Source: Tepidiphilus succinatimandens
GTDB lineage: Bacteria > Pseudomonadota > Gammaproteobacteria > Burkholderiales > Rhodocyclaceae
Assembly: GCF_006503695.1 (NCBI RefSeq)
Contig: NZ_SBIK01000007.1
Span: 1,336-65,335 of the forward strand
DNA length: 64,000 bases
Direction: 5' to 3'
Under the pieces are notes generated by a model, which did no database searches, was not told the DNA's origin, and saw nothing but the letters and a program-made list of their open reading frames with translations. Shown piece after piece: positions 41,729 through 50,308 of the stretch (position 1 is the first letter of the stretch; every line of letters begins with the position of its first letter). Position numbers and translations under genes: made by a program.

Positions 41729-42437
41729 CGCCCCGCTGCGGCCGATCGGCGTGCTCGGCGGCACCTTCGACCCCATCCACTACGGGCACCTGCGGCTCGC
41801 CGAAGAGGCCCGCGAGGCGCTGGCCCTCGAGCGCGTGCTCTTCATCCCGGCGGGCGACCCGCCGCATCGGCCCGCGCCGGGCACCCCGGCCGCCCATCGG
41901 CTCGGAATGGTACGTTGCGCCCTCCGTGGCCATGCCGCCTTTCGCGCCGACGACCTGGAGCTGCGCCGCGGCGGCAAGAGCTATACCGTCACCACGCTGG
42001 AAACCTTGCGCCGCCGCTACGGTCCACACCGCCCGCTCGTGCTGATTCTCGGCGCCGACGCCTTCTTCGGCCTGCCTTCGTGGCACCAGTGGCAGCGGCT
42101 CTTCGAGCTGGCCCACCTGCTCGTGGCCATGCGGCCGGATTTTCCGCCGCCTTGGGGAAGCGAACCGCCCGAAGACGATCCCCCTGAGCCCGGAGCCGGC
42201 TTGCCGCCGGCGCTGCAGGAGGTACTCGCCGTACGGCGTGCACCGAAACTCGCGCACCTTGCCGAGACCCCGGCCGGCCTCGTCGGATTCTTCCGCAACA
42301 CGCCGCTCGCCATCTCGGCCACGAGCATCCGCCGGCTGCTGCACGAGGGGCGCAGCGCCCGCTATCTCTTGCCGGAGGCGGTGCTGCGCTACATCGCCAC
42401 CCATTCGCTGTACCAAGGAGACTCTCTGATCCCATGA
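41709..42437 (+). CDS. nadD: Nicotinate-nucleotide adenylyltransferase
   Basis: Adenylates nicotinate mononucleotide to make deamido-NAD. GGTFDPIHYGH at residues 17-27 holds the nucleotidyltransferase HxGH-type site, and ISATSIRRLL near the C-terminus is the second signature. 242 residues, slightly longer than E. coli NadD because of a Pro-rich insertion around residue 145. It overlaps rsfS by four bases; the nadD-rsfS-rlmH order is widely conserved. Confidence 0.93.
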   Translation: MSSVPANAPLRPIGVLGGTFDPIHYGHLRLAEEAREALALERVLFIPAGDPPHRPAPGTPAAHRLGMVRCALRGHAAFRADDLELRRGGKSYTVTTLETLRRRYGPHRPLVLILGADAFFGLPSWHQWQRLFELAHLLVAMRPDFPPPWGSEPPEDDPPEPGAGLPPALQEVLAVRRAPKLAHLAETPAGLVGFFRNTPLAISATSIRRLLHEGRSARYLLPEAVLRYIATHSLYQGDSLIP

Positions 42438-42799
42438 CCGCCACCGATACCCTGCTCGATGCCGAAGCCATCGCCGCCCTGTCCGTGGGCGCCCTCGAAG
42501 ACGTCAAAGGTGAAGACATCCGCGTGTTCGACACGCAAGCGCTCTCGCCGCTCTTCGATCGCGTCATCGTCGCCAGCGCCCAGTCCACGCGCCAGACCAA
42601 GGCGCTCGCCCAACGCGTGATCCAGCGCGCCAAGGAGGTCGGCATCCCCATCGTCGGCGTCGAGGGCGAGGCGCTGGGCGAATGGGTGCTCGTCGATCTC
42701 GGACCGGTCGTCGTGCACGTCATGCAGCCGGCCGTGCGCGCCTACTATCGCCTCGAAGACCTGTGGCAGCACGGCGCTGGCGGGCGGCAAAGCGCCTGA
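42434..42799 (+). CDS. rsfS: Ribosomal silencing factor RsfS
   Basis: Binds ribosomal protein L14 and blocks subunit joining in poor nutrients. 121 residues; LEDVKGEDIRVFDTQALSPLFDRVIVASAQSTRQTKALA and GEWVLVDLGPVVVHVMQP are family signatures. Coupled to nadD by ATGA overlap, followed by rlmH after 10 bases. Confidence 0.94.
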   Translation: MTATDTLLDAEAIAALSVGALEDVKGEDIRVFDTQALSPLFDRVIVASAQSTRQTKALAQRVIQRAKEVGIPIVGVEGEALGEWVLVDLGPVVVHVMQPAVRAYYRLEDLWQHGAGGRQSA

Positions 42800-42809
42800 A
42801 CCCCGGCCG

Positions 42810-43280
42810 ATGAAGCTCACGCTGCTAGCGGTCGGCACGCGCCTGCCTTCCTGGGCCGAGTCCGCCTGCGCCGAATACGCGCGGCGTTTTCCCCCCGATC
42901 TGCCGCTGGCGATCGTGGAAGTCAAAGCCGAGCCGCGCACCGGCGGCAAGCCCGTGGTCGAACTCAAGCGCCGCGAAGCCGAACGGCTGCGCGCGCAGAT
43001 CCCCACCGGGGCACGCCTCGTCGCGCTCGACGAGCATGGCTCCGACCTCGATACGAAGCAGCTCGCCGATCGGCTCCAGTCCTGGCGCCGGGACGGACGC
43101 GACGTGGCGCTCCTCATCGGCGGGCCCGACGGGCTCGATCCCGCGCTACTGCAGGCCGCCGACGAAACCGTGCGCCTCTCCAGTCTGACGCTGCCGCACG
43201 CGCTCGCCCGCGTCGTGCTCATCGAAGCGCTCTATCGCGCCTGGAGCCTGACGGCCGGACATCCCTATCACCGCGAGTAA
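42810..43280 (+). CDS. rlmH: 23S rRNA pseudouridine-1915 N3-methyltransferase
   Basis: SPOUT-class SAM methyltransferase acting on assembled 70S ribosomes. 156 residues; MKLTLLAVGTRLPSWAESACAEYARRFP, LLIGGPDGLDP and the C-terminal knot ALYRAWSLTAGHPYHRE are diagnostic. Last gene of this run; its stop lies in a hairpin. Confidence 0.95.
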   Translation: MKLTLLAVGTRLPSWAESACAEYARRFPPDLPLAIVEVKAEPRTGGKPVVELKRREAERLRAQIPTGARLVALDEHGSDLDTKQLADRLQSWRRDGRDVALLIGGPDGLDPALLQAADETVRLSSLTLPHALARVVLIEALYRAWSLTAGHPYHRE

Positions 43281-43296
43281 ACCCTTCAGGGTTTAC
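43277..43296 (+). terminator. Hairpin over the rlmH stop codon
   Basis: GTAAACCCT-TC-AGGGTTTAC is a perfect 9+9 inverted repeat that includes the rlmH TAA. There is no T run after it, so it may be a weak terminator, an mRNA-end stabiliser or a protein site. Confidence 0.45.
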
Positions 43297-43440
43297 CCGA
43301 CTGCCGCAAGCAACCATTTGGCACTAGGCTTACTCCTCGACTAAGCTGAAGCGGAGAAGAGGCGCCTACCCGCGCCCGACCGCATGAATCCCTGCCGACT
43401 CGCCACGAGCGAGCCCGGCGGATGAAAGGAGGAGACACCG

Positions 43441-46400
43441 ATGGCCAGCACCCCTGCCGGCGCGCCCGCCGTGGCCGCCCCCCTCGCCTCGCTCGACGAC
43501 CGCTATCGCGTCACTGGGCGCGTCTATCTCACCGGCTACCAGGCGCTCGTGCGTCTGCTGCTCATCCAGCGCGAACGCGACGCAGCCGCCGGGCTCAACA
43601 CCGCCGGGTTCGTCTCCGGCTATCGCGGCTCGCCTCTGGGCGGGCTCGATCAGACCCTGTGGCGCGCCAAGGAACACTTGCGCTCGCACCACATCGTCTT
43701 CCAGCCCGGCGTCAACGAAGACCTCGCCGCCACCGCCGTCTGGGGAACGCAGCAGGTGGGGCTCTTCCCCGGAGCCAAATACGACGGCGTCTTCGCCATG
43801 TGGTACGGCAAGGGGCCGGGGGTGGACCGATGCGGCGACGTCTTCCGCCACGCCAACGCCGCCGGCACCTCGCGCTTCGGCGGCGTGCTGGCCGTGGCTG
43901 GCGACGACCATGCCGCCAAGTCCTCCACGCTGCCGCACCAGACGGATCACGTCTTCAAGGCGCTGATGATGCCGGTGCTCGCACCGGCCGGCGTGCAGGA
44001 ATACCTCGACCTGGGCCTCCACGGTTACGCCCTGTCGCGCTACTGCGGCTGCTGGGTGGCCTTCAAGGCGCTCGCCGACACGGTGGAGACTTCGGCCTCG
44101 ATCGACGTCGATCCGTTTCGCATCGAAACCCGCATCCCCGACGATTTTCCCCTGCCGCCCGACGGCCTCAACATCCGCTGGCCCGATCCGCCGCTGGTGC
44201 AAGAAAAACGGCTGCTGCACCACAAGCTCTATGCCGCGCTCGCCTACTGCCGCGCCAACGGGCTCAATCGCGTGGTCATCGATTCGCCGCAGCCGCGCCT
44301 GGGCATCATCACCTCCGGCAAGGCCTATCTGGACGTGCGCCAGGCGCTCGACGATCTGGGCATCGACGAGACGCTCGCCGCGCAGATCGGCCTGCGCGTC
44401 TACAAGGTCGGCATGGTCTGGCCGCTCGAAGCCGAAGGGGTGCGCCGTTTCGCCGAAGGGCTCGAAGAGATCCTCGTCGTCGAGGAGAAACGCCAGCTCA
44501 TCGAATACCAGCTCAAGGAGGAGCTCTACAACTGGCGCGAGGACGTGCGGCCGCGCGTGATCGGCAAGTTCGACGAGAAAGGTGAATGGGCCCACATCCT
44601 GCGCCCGGACGGAACGGTAGACCACGGCCAATGGCTGCTGCCCGCGGCCGGCGAGCTCACGCCGGCGCAGATCGCCCGCGTCATCGCCCAGCGCATCGCG
44701 CGCTTCTACACCTCCGAGCGCATCCGCGAGCGCCTGGCTTTCCTCGAGGCGAGCGAACGCGCGCTCAGCGTGCGCCCACCGGCTGCCGAACGCATCCCCA
44801 CCTTCTGCCCAGGCTGCCCGCACAACACCTCCACCCGCGTGCCCGAGGGCAGCCGGGCGGTCGCCGGCATCGGCTGCCATTACATGGTCACCTGGATGCC
44901 CGATCGGCGCACCGCCACCTTCACCCACATGGGCGGCGAGGGCGTCAATTGGGTAGGACAGGCGCCCTTTACCGAGGAGCGCCACCTCTTCGCCAACATG
45001 GGCGACGGCACCTATTTCCACTCCGGCATTCTCGCCATCCGTCAGGCGGTGGCCGCCGGAGTCAATATCACCTACAAGATCCTGTTCAACGACGCCGTGG
45101 CCATGACCGGCGGTCAGCCGGTCGATGGCCCGCTCACCGTGCCGCTGCTCGTCAAACAGCTGCAGGCTGAAGGCGTGGCCAACATCGTGGTGGTCACCGA
45201 CGGCACGCCGCGCCCCTATGGTCCGGCCGACCTGCGCCACGTCCCGATCCGGCATCGCGACGAGCTCGAGGCGATCCAGCGCGAGCTGCGGCAACTGCCG
45301 GGCGTCTCCGCCCTCGTCTACGACCAGACCTGCGCCGCCGAGAAGCGGCGCCGGCGCAAGCGTGGGCTCTACCCCGATCCCTCCCGGCGCGTGTTCATCC
45401 ACGAGGCGGTGTGCGAGGGGTGCGGCGACTGCACGGTGCAATCGAACTGCGTGGCCGTCGTCCCGGTGGAGACCGAGTTCGGGCGCAAGCGGCGCATCGA
45501 CCAGTCCAACTGCAACAAGGACTACAGCTGTCTCAAGGGATTTTGCCCCAGTTTCGTCACCATCGAAGGGGGGCGACCGCGCAAGGGCAAGGCGCTCGCC
45601 GACGAGCCGGCGCGTTTCACCGAGCCGCCCGAACCGATTCTGCCCGAGCTCGCATCGCCCTGGAACCTTCTCGTGACCGGCGTGGGCGGCACAGGGGTGA
45701 TCACGATCGGTGCGCTCATCGGCATGGCGGCGCACCTCGACGGCAAGGGCGTCACCGTGCTCGACATGACGGGGTTGGCGCAGAAGAACGGCTCGGTCTT
45801 CAGCCACATCCGCATCGCCGCCACCCCGCAGGACTTGCACGCGGTGCGCATCGCCGCCGGCGCGGCCGATGCGGTCATCGGCGGGGATCTCATCGTCACC
45901 GCGAGCGCCGAAGCGCTCACCAAGATGGCAGCCGGACGCACGCGCGTGGTCACCAACGCCGCCGAGATCCCCACCATCGATTTTCTGCGCAATCCCGACT
46001 GGGCCTTCCCCGAACAGGAGCTGCGCACCCGCCTGCGCGAGGCCGTGGGCGAAGAAAGCGCCGAGTTTCTCGATGCCACGGGGCTCGCGACCCGGCTCAT
46101 GGGGGACGCCATCGCCACCAACCTCTTCCTGCTGGGCTACGCCTGGCAGAAAGGCTGGGTGCCGGTGCGCCACGAATCGCTCATGCGGGCGATCGAATTG
46201 AACGGCGTGGCGGTGGAGATGAACCGCGCCGCCTTCCTGTGGGGGCGGCGCATGGCGCACGAGCCGCAGGCGGTGCGCGATTTCGCCCGCCCCGCAGCCG
46301 AGTCCGGGGCGCGCTTCGCCCGCACGCTCGACGAGGTGATCGAACGGCGCGCCGCCTACCTCGTCGACTACCAGGACGAAGCCTATGCCGAACGCTATCG

Positions 46401-47028
46401 CCGGCTGGTGGCGCGCGTGCGCGAGGCCGAACGCGCGCTGCGCGGCGCCCCCGCCGAAGAGACCCCCGGCACGATGCCACTCACCGACGCCGTGGCCCGC
46501 TCCTACTTCAAGCTGCTGGCGATCAAGGACGAATACGAAGTGGCGCGCCTGTACTGCGACCCGAAATTCTGGCAAAAACTGGAGGACACCTTCGAAGGCC
46601 CCTTCGAGGTGCGCTTCCATCTCGCCCCGCCGCTCCTTGCCCGCCCTGACCCCGTCACCGGCCTCATCGCCAAGCGCGAGTACGGTCCGAGCATGCGCCA
46701 CGCCTTCGCCCTGCTCGCGAAGATGAAACGGCTGCGCGGCACGGCGCTCGATCCTTTCGCCCGCACCGAGGAGCGGCGCTGGGAGCGGGGGCTCGTCGCC
46801 GAATTCGAGGGCGACGTCGACCGCGTGCTGCGCGAACTCACCGCCGAGCGCCTGGCGCTCGCCACCGAGCTGCTTTCCTTGCCGCAGCGCATCCGCGGCT
46901 ACGGGCACGTCAAACGCGCCGCCGGCGAAGAGGCAGCCCGGCGACGCGCGGCCTTGTGGCAACGCTGGCAGGAAACGGGCGCGGCCAGCGCGACGCAGCC
47001 GGCGGCGGGATACCCCGTGCCGGCTTGA
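43441..47028 (+). CDS. Indolepyruvate:ferredoxin oxidoreductase, fused subunits
   Basis: Oxidatively decarboxylates aryl-pyruvates to aryl-acetyl-CoA using thiamine diphosphate and passing electrons to ferredoxin. 1195 residues combining the IorA and IorB parts. N-terminal GFVSGYRGSPLGGLD, the cofactor region HLFANMGDGTYFHSG, Cys clusters CPGCPHN and CEGCGDCTVQSNC for Fe-S, and a C-terminal gamma-type domain (VTGVGGTGVITIG). ATG at 43441 behind GAAAGGAGG. In phenylalanine-degrading betaproteobacteria such enzymes feed phenylacetyl-CoA; the PaaK-like gene 3 kb downstream fits this but is not proof. A very long open frame on the opposite strand is composition noise. Confidence 0.88.
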   Translation: MASTPAGAPAVAAPLASLDDRYRVTGRVYLTGYQALVRLLLIQRERDAAAGLNTAGFVSGYRGSPLGGLDQTLWRAKEHLRSHHIVFQPGVNEDLAATAVWGTQQVGLFPGAKYDGVFAMWYGKGPGVDRCGDVFRHANAAGTSRFGGVLAVAGDDHAAKSSTLPHQTDHVFKALMMPVLAPAGVQEYLDLGLHGYALSRYCGCWVAFKALADTVETSASIDVDPFRIETRIPDDFPLPPDGLNIRWPDPPLVQEKRLLHHKLYAALAYCRANGLNRVVIDSPQPRLGIITSGKAYLDVRQALDDLGIDETLAAQIGLRVYKVGMVWPLEAEGVRRFAEGLEEILVVEEKRQLIEYQLKEELYNWREDVRPRVIGKFDEKGEWAHILRPDGTVDHGQWLLPAAGELTPAQIARVIAQRIARFYTSERIRERLAFLEASERALSVRPPAAERIPTFCPGCPHNTSTRVPEGSRAVAGIGCHYMVTWMPDRRTATFTHMGGEGVNWVGQAPFTEERHLFANMGDGTYFHSGILAIRQAVAAGVNITYKILFNDAVAMTGGQPVDGPLTVPLLVKQLQAEGVANIVVVTDGTPRPYGPADLRHVPIRHRDELEAIQRELRQLPGVSALVYDQTCAAEKRRRRKRGLYPDPSRRVFIHEAVCEGCGDCTVQSNCVAVVPVETEFGRKRRIDQSNCNKDYSCLKGFCPSFVTIEGGRPRKGKALADEPARFTEPPEPILPELASPWNLLVTGVGGTGVITIGALIGMAAHLDGKGVTVLDMTGLAQKNGSVFSHIRIAATPQDLHAVRIAAGAADAVIGGDLIVTASAEALTKMAAGRTRVVTNAAEIPTIDFLRNPDWAFPEQELRTRLREAVGEESAEFLDATGLATRLMGDAIATNLFLLGYAWQKGWVPVRHESLMRAIELNGVAVEMNRAAFLWGRRMAHEPQAVRDFARPAAESGARFARTLDEVIERRAAYLVDYQDEAYAERYRRLVARVREAERALRGAPAEETPGTMPLTDAVARSYFKLLAIKDEYEVARLYCDPKFWQKLEDTFEGPFEVRFHLAPPLLARPDPVTGLIAKREYGPSMRHAFALLAKMKRLRGTALDPFARTEERRWERGLVAEFEGDVDRVLRELTAERLALATELLSLPQRIRGYGHVKRAAGEEAARRRAALWQRWQETGAASATQPAAGYPVPA

Positions 47029-47061
47029 GCACTGAAGCGCGCGAGGCGGTATCATGAAAAC

Positions 47062-47811
47062 ATGACGTTTCGCCTCCCGCGCTCGCCGCTTTTCGCCGCG
47101 GCCCTGGTCCAGCTGCTGGGCTGGCTGCTCGCCTTCGCCGCCGCGCGCCTGGGCTTCATCACCGGACTGTGGCCGCTCCTCGCCGTGCAGGCGTTCGCAG
47201 CGGCAGGCACGGCCGCGCTGCTGCGCAGCCCCTGGTGGTGGCTCGCCCTGCACCTCGTCTTTTCCCCCGCCCTCGTGGCCCTGCACGGCCTGGGGCTCGC
47301 GCCGGCATGGTATCTGGCGGCCTTCGTCGCGCTCGCCCTCGTCTTCGGCAATCCCGTGCGCACGCGCGTACCGCTCTTTTTGTCGCACCGCGCCACGATA
47401 GAGGCGCTCGCGCCGCTCTTGCCGCCGGATCGCCTCTTTCGTTTTCTGGACGTAGGCAGCGGCACGGGACGCGTCGTCGTCGCGCTCGCACGCGCCTTTC
47501 CCCAGGGAGAATTCACGGGCGTCGAGCAGGCGATCCTGCCGCACCTGATCGCGCGCTGGCGCGGCCGCGGACTGCCCAACCTGCACCTGCGGCGCGCCGA
47601 TGCCTTCGCGCTGCCCTGGACAGGATACGACGTGCTCTACGCCTTCCTCTCGCCCGTGCCCATGCCCGACTTGTGGCGCAAGGCTTGCGCGGAACTCCCG
47701 CCGGGAGCGCTCGTCTGTAGCAACGAGTTCCCCATCCCAGGGATCGAGCCCCAAGCCCGCGTCTTGCCGCAAGGCACCACCCGTCCTCTCTGGCTTTACC
47801 GCGTGGCGTAG
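47062..47811 (+). CDS. Membrane-anchored SAM-dependent methyltransferase
   Basis: Two or more hydrophobic helices (about residues 8-98) are followed by a class I methyltransferase domain with FLDVGSGTGRVVVALARAFP (motif at 130-137) and YDVLYAFLSPVPMPDLW. 249 residues. The membrane half is unusual for this fold and suggests a membrane or lipid-like substrate; it resembles small uncharacterised proteobacterial proteins. It lies between the ferredoxin oxidoreductase and the ParA-like gene in the same direction. I do not assign a substrate. Confidence 0.7.
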   Translation: MTFRLPRSPLFAAALVQLLGWLLAFAAARLGFITGLWPLLAVQAFAAAGTAALLRSPWWWLALHLVFSPALVALHGLGLAPAWYLAAFVALALVFGNPVRTRVPLFLSHRATIEALAPLLPPDRLFRFLDVGSGTGRVVVALARAFPQGEFTGVEQAILPHLIARWRGRGLPNLHLRRADAFALPWTGYDVLYAFLSPVPMPDLWRKACAELPPGALVCSNEFPIPGIEPQARVLPQGTTRPLWLYRVA

Positions 47812-47913
47812 CGTTGGAATTGGAGGGATAGGGGGCCGCTATTTTCCTCAAGATTCGGCGCGTATCTGCCGATAATCCTGCCAAGGCTGCCCTCCACCAC
47901 GAGGTTTTTCGTC

Positions 47914-48609
47914 ATGGCGATCCTGATCGCGATCATCGGCAACAAAGGCGGCACCGGCAAGACCACGCTCTCGCACCTGCTGTGCCACGGCCTGGGACTG
48001 CTCGGCCGGCGCTCGGCCTGCGTGCTCACCGACACCACCCGCCAACCGCTCGATCCGCGCGGACGGCGCTACGTGATCGCCGACGCCCGCTCGCTCGATA
48101 CGCTCAAGCGCATCATCGACAAGCTGCGCCCGCTCGATGACTGGATCGGCGTGATCGACGGCGGCGGCAACCGTCCCGACGTCGACCGGCGCCTCTATGC
48201 CCTGTCCGATCTGGTGCTGCTGCCGTTTCGCGAGTCGCACGAAGATATCCGCACGGTCGTCGCCGATCTCGAGCAGTTCCCCCGCGCCTACGCCGTACCC
48301 AGCCAGTGGCCGGTCAACGCCTGGCAGCGCGAGGCGGCCGATCGCGCGGTAGCGCAGCTGATGGCGCCTTACCTCGGCCGCATCCTGCGCCCCGTCCCGA
48401 TGGTCTCGGCAAGCAAGCTGTTGCTGCAAAAGCGTCTGCCGGCGCAACTTCCCACCCCCCTCAACAACACGGCCCGGCGCTTCGCCCGCCAGCTGCTGGA
48501 AGTGCTCGACCTCGGCCGGGAGCTACCCACCTCCTTCGAGGAAGAAGAAGGCGAAGCAGTCTGTGAAGGCATTCCCGAAGAAGAAATGCCGTTGCGCCTC
48601 AAGCGCTGA
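47914..48609 (+). CDS. ParA/MinD-like ATPase adjacent to phaM
   Basis: P-loop ATPase with the deviant Walker A IGNKGGTGKTT (residues 8-18; signature lysine K11, catalytic lysine K16) found in ParA/MinD proteins that position cargo. The second motif is VIDGGGN (80-86), not the common DxPP form, and there is no N-terminal DNA-binding domain. 231 residues with an acidic C-terminal tail (EEEEGE). No ParB or parS lies beside it. The next gene in the same direction (72 bases on) is PhaM-like, suggesting the cargo could be a storage granule. This is inference; orphan ParA proteins also move chemosensory clusters and carboxysomes. Confidence 0.75.
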   Translation: MAILIAIIGNKGGTGKTTLSHLLCHGLGLLGRRSACVLTDTTRQPLDPRGRRYVIADARSLDTLKRIIDKLRPLDDWIGVIDGGGNRPDVDRRLYALSDLVLLPFRESHEDIRTVVADLEQFPRAYAVPSQWPVNAWQREAADRAVAQLMAPYLGRILRPVPMVSASKLLLQKRLPAQLPTPLNNTARRFARQLLEVLDLGRELPTSFEEEEGEAVCEGIPEEEMPLRLKR

Positions 48610-48623
48610 GGAGCGCCTCGCGC

Positions 48624-48629
48624 TACAAT
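48624..48629 (+). promoter_or_regulatory. Candidate -10 element for phaM
   Basis: TACAAT in the ParA-phaM gap, 51 bases before the phaM ATG. The same GC-TACAAT-GC context appears before cobT (32761). No clear -35 box, so this is a weak call. Confidence 0.3.
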
Positions 48630-48680
48630 GCCAAGGGAAAACGGCGGCACGCAGCGCCGCACCGACCGGGGAGGAAGACC

Positions 48681-49238
48681 ATGACGCAGAATTTCTTCGA
48701 GAGCAGCGATCCCTTCGCCTTCATGCGGCAGATGTGCGCCAACATCGGCGTGCCGCTGCCGGGAATGGTGTTTCCGACGATGGACCTCGCCGACGTCGAG
48801 CGGCGCATCGCCGAGTTCAAGGCGGTGGAACAGTGGCTGCAGATGAACCTCAGCACCCTGCAGATGACGCGCCAATCGCTGGAAATGCAGCGGGTCGCCA
48901 TCCTCTCGCTCTCCCAGATGGGCACGGCGAGCCAAGCCGCAGCAGCGGAAGCGGCCACCACGCCGGCCGGCAATCCTTTCGAGGCGATGGCGCAGCTGTG
49001 GCAGACGATGCAACAGGCCGCCCAGCAGACGGTGGAGGCCACCGCCACCGCCGCTCAGGCGGCGCATCAGGCCTTCTCCCAACCCCCTTCCCCACCGCCC
49101 GCAGCCGAGTCTCCGGCCGCGCCGCCCTCGGCCGGCGCGGACACGGGCCCGGAAGGATCTTCGCCCAAACCCAAGGCGGCGCGACGGCGGCAGAAAAGCG
49201 CCCAGGCGCCCGATCAAGGCGGCGGCGAAAACGCCTAA
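48681..49238 (+). CDS. phaM: PhaM-like polyhydroxyalkanoate granule protein
   Basis: In Cupriavidus, PhaM activates PHA synthase, binds DNA through a basic C-terminus and controls granule number and partition. This 185-residue protein has the same layout: a helical N-terminal part (FESSDPFAFMRQMCANIG; LADVERRIAEFKAVEQWLQMNLSTLQMTRQSLEMQ), an Ala/Gln-rich mid part, a Pro/Ala linker (about 134-158) and a Lys/Arg-rich tail (KPKAARRRQKSAQ) able to bind DNA. ATG at 48681 behind GGAGGAAG. No PHA synthase (phaC) is in the window, so granule formation has to be checked elsewhere in the genome. Confidence 0.8.
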   Translation: MTQNFFESSDPFAFMRQMCANIGVPLPGMVFPTMDLADVERRIAEFKAVEQWLQMNLSTLQMTRQSLEMQRVAILSLSQMGTASQAAAAEAATTPAGNPFEAMAQLWQTMQQAAQQTVEATATAAQAAHQAFSQPPSPPPAAESPAAPPSAGADTGPEGSSPKPKAARRRQKSAQAPDQGGGENA

Positions 49239-50308
49239 CCCCGCCGCACCCGCAGCGGCGAGCGAGGCCAGGGGCCGCCTTCCTCCGCCGTCTTCAGGGC
49301 ATTCCGCTCACGAAAGAGCGGGTGCTCCAGCGTTTCCTCGGGTGCAAGCACCGGCGTGACGCAGCAATCGAGCGGCGCGAAGAACACCGCCCATTCGTCG
49401 CGCGTGCGCGTGCGCAGCACCGCCGCCAGTTCCGCTCTGGCCCTGGCCCCTTCGTCGCCCGCGGCGCGATGGAAAGGGATGAGGTCGGGGCGAGCGATCG
49501 CCTCGCACAGCCGCACCCAGAATTTCTCTTCCAGCGCCCCGACGGCGAGGTGGCGCCCGTCGGCAGTCTCGTAGACGCCATAGCACGGCACCCCGCCAGT
49601 GAGCAGCCCCGCACCGCGCGGTTCGCTGCGCCCTTCGACCAGCGCCTGCGCCAGAGGAAATACCAGATGCGCCCAGCTGGCCTCGGTCATGGAGAGGTCG
49701 ACGTGCGCGCCAACCCCGTCGCGCCGCGCCGCATGCACGGCGGCCACCACGGCCAGCGCCGCGTGCAGCGCCCCGCCCAGCAGGTCGGCGATCTGCAGGT
49801 TGCACTGCGCGGGCGGTCCACCGGCCGTGCCGGTCTGATGCAGCACCCCGGCGAGCGAGAGATAGTTGATGTCGTGCCCCGCCGCCTGCGCCATCGGCCC
49901 GTCCTGGCCGTAGCCGGAGATGGACACCAGCACGATGCGCGGATTGAGCGCGCGCATGGCGTCGAACCCCCAGCCGAGCCGCTCGAGCACGCCGGGACGG
50001 AATCCTTCGAGCACCGCGTCGGCCTCGCGCAGACGCGCCGCGAACCACGCCCGCCCCTCCTCGCTCTTGAGATCGATGCGATGGATTTCCTTGCGCGCAT
50101 TGAGACGACGGTAAATGAAGGATTCGTCCTCCCCGGGCAGGCGCACGCCCAAACGCGCGGCGTCGTCGCCTTGGGGCGGCTCGACCTTGATCACGCGCGC
50201 ACCGAGTTCGGCCAGATGCCAACCGGCCATCGGCCCCGGCAGCAGCAGCGAGAGATCGAGCACCGTCATGCCCGCAAGCAGAGGCATGGGCTCAGTCATC
50301 TCAGTCAT
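49235..50308 (-). CDS. Alpha-methylacyl-CoA racemase (CaiB/BaiF family)
   Basis: Family III CoA-transferase fold. Sequence context points to the racemase subgroup: H145 in AGHDINYL, D175 in QIADLLGGAL and E260 in GALEEKFW match the catalytic His/Asp/Glu triad of MCR/AMACR enzymes, with identical spacing (30 and 115 residues) to H126/D156/E241 of the mycobacterial enzyme as I remember it. Such enzymes invert the alpha-methyl centre of branched acyl-CoA so that beta-oxidation can proceed. 357 residues; ATG at 50308 behind GGAGGAAAT. It overlaps the preceding PaaK-like gene by eight bases. A CoA-transferase role remains possible. Confidence 0.8.
   Translation of the reverse strand: MTEMTEPMPLLAGMTVLDLSLLLPGPMAGWHLAELGARVIKVEPPQGDDAARLGVRLPGEDESFIYRRLNARKEIHRIDLKSEEGRAWFAARLREADAVLEGFRPGVLERLGWGFDAMRALNPRIVLVSISGYGQDGPMAQAAGHDINYLSLAGVLHQTGTAGGPPAQCNLQIADLLGGALHAALAVVAAVHAARRDGVGAHVDLSMTEASWAHLVFPLAQALVEGRSEPRGAGLLTGGVPCYGVYETADGRHLAVGALEEKFWVRLCEAIARPDLIPFHRAAGDEGARARAELAAVLRTRTRDEWAVFFAPLDCCVTPVLAPEETLEHPLFRERNALKTAEEGGPWPRSPLRVRRG

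Noticed and set aside
43366-47772. 1468-codon open frame antisense to the indolepyruvate oxidoreductase
   Set aside because: It mirrors the codon structure of a real high-GC gene; the translation is Arg/Gly/His/Ala-rich without recognisable domains, while the plus-strand protein has clear motifs.
47914-48609. Plasmid or chromosome partition system
   Set aside because: No ParB, no parS repeats and no replication gene nearby; the ATPase is an orphan ParA relative.
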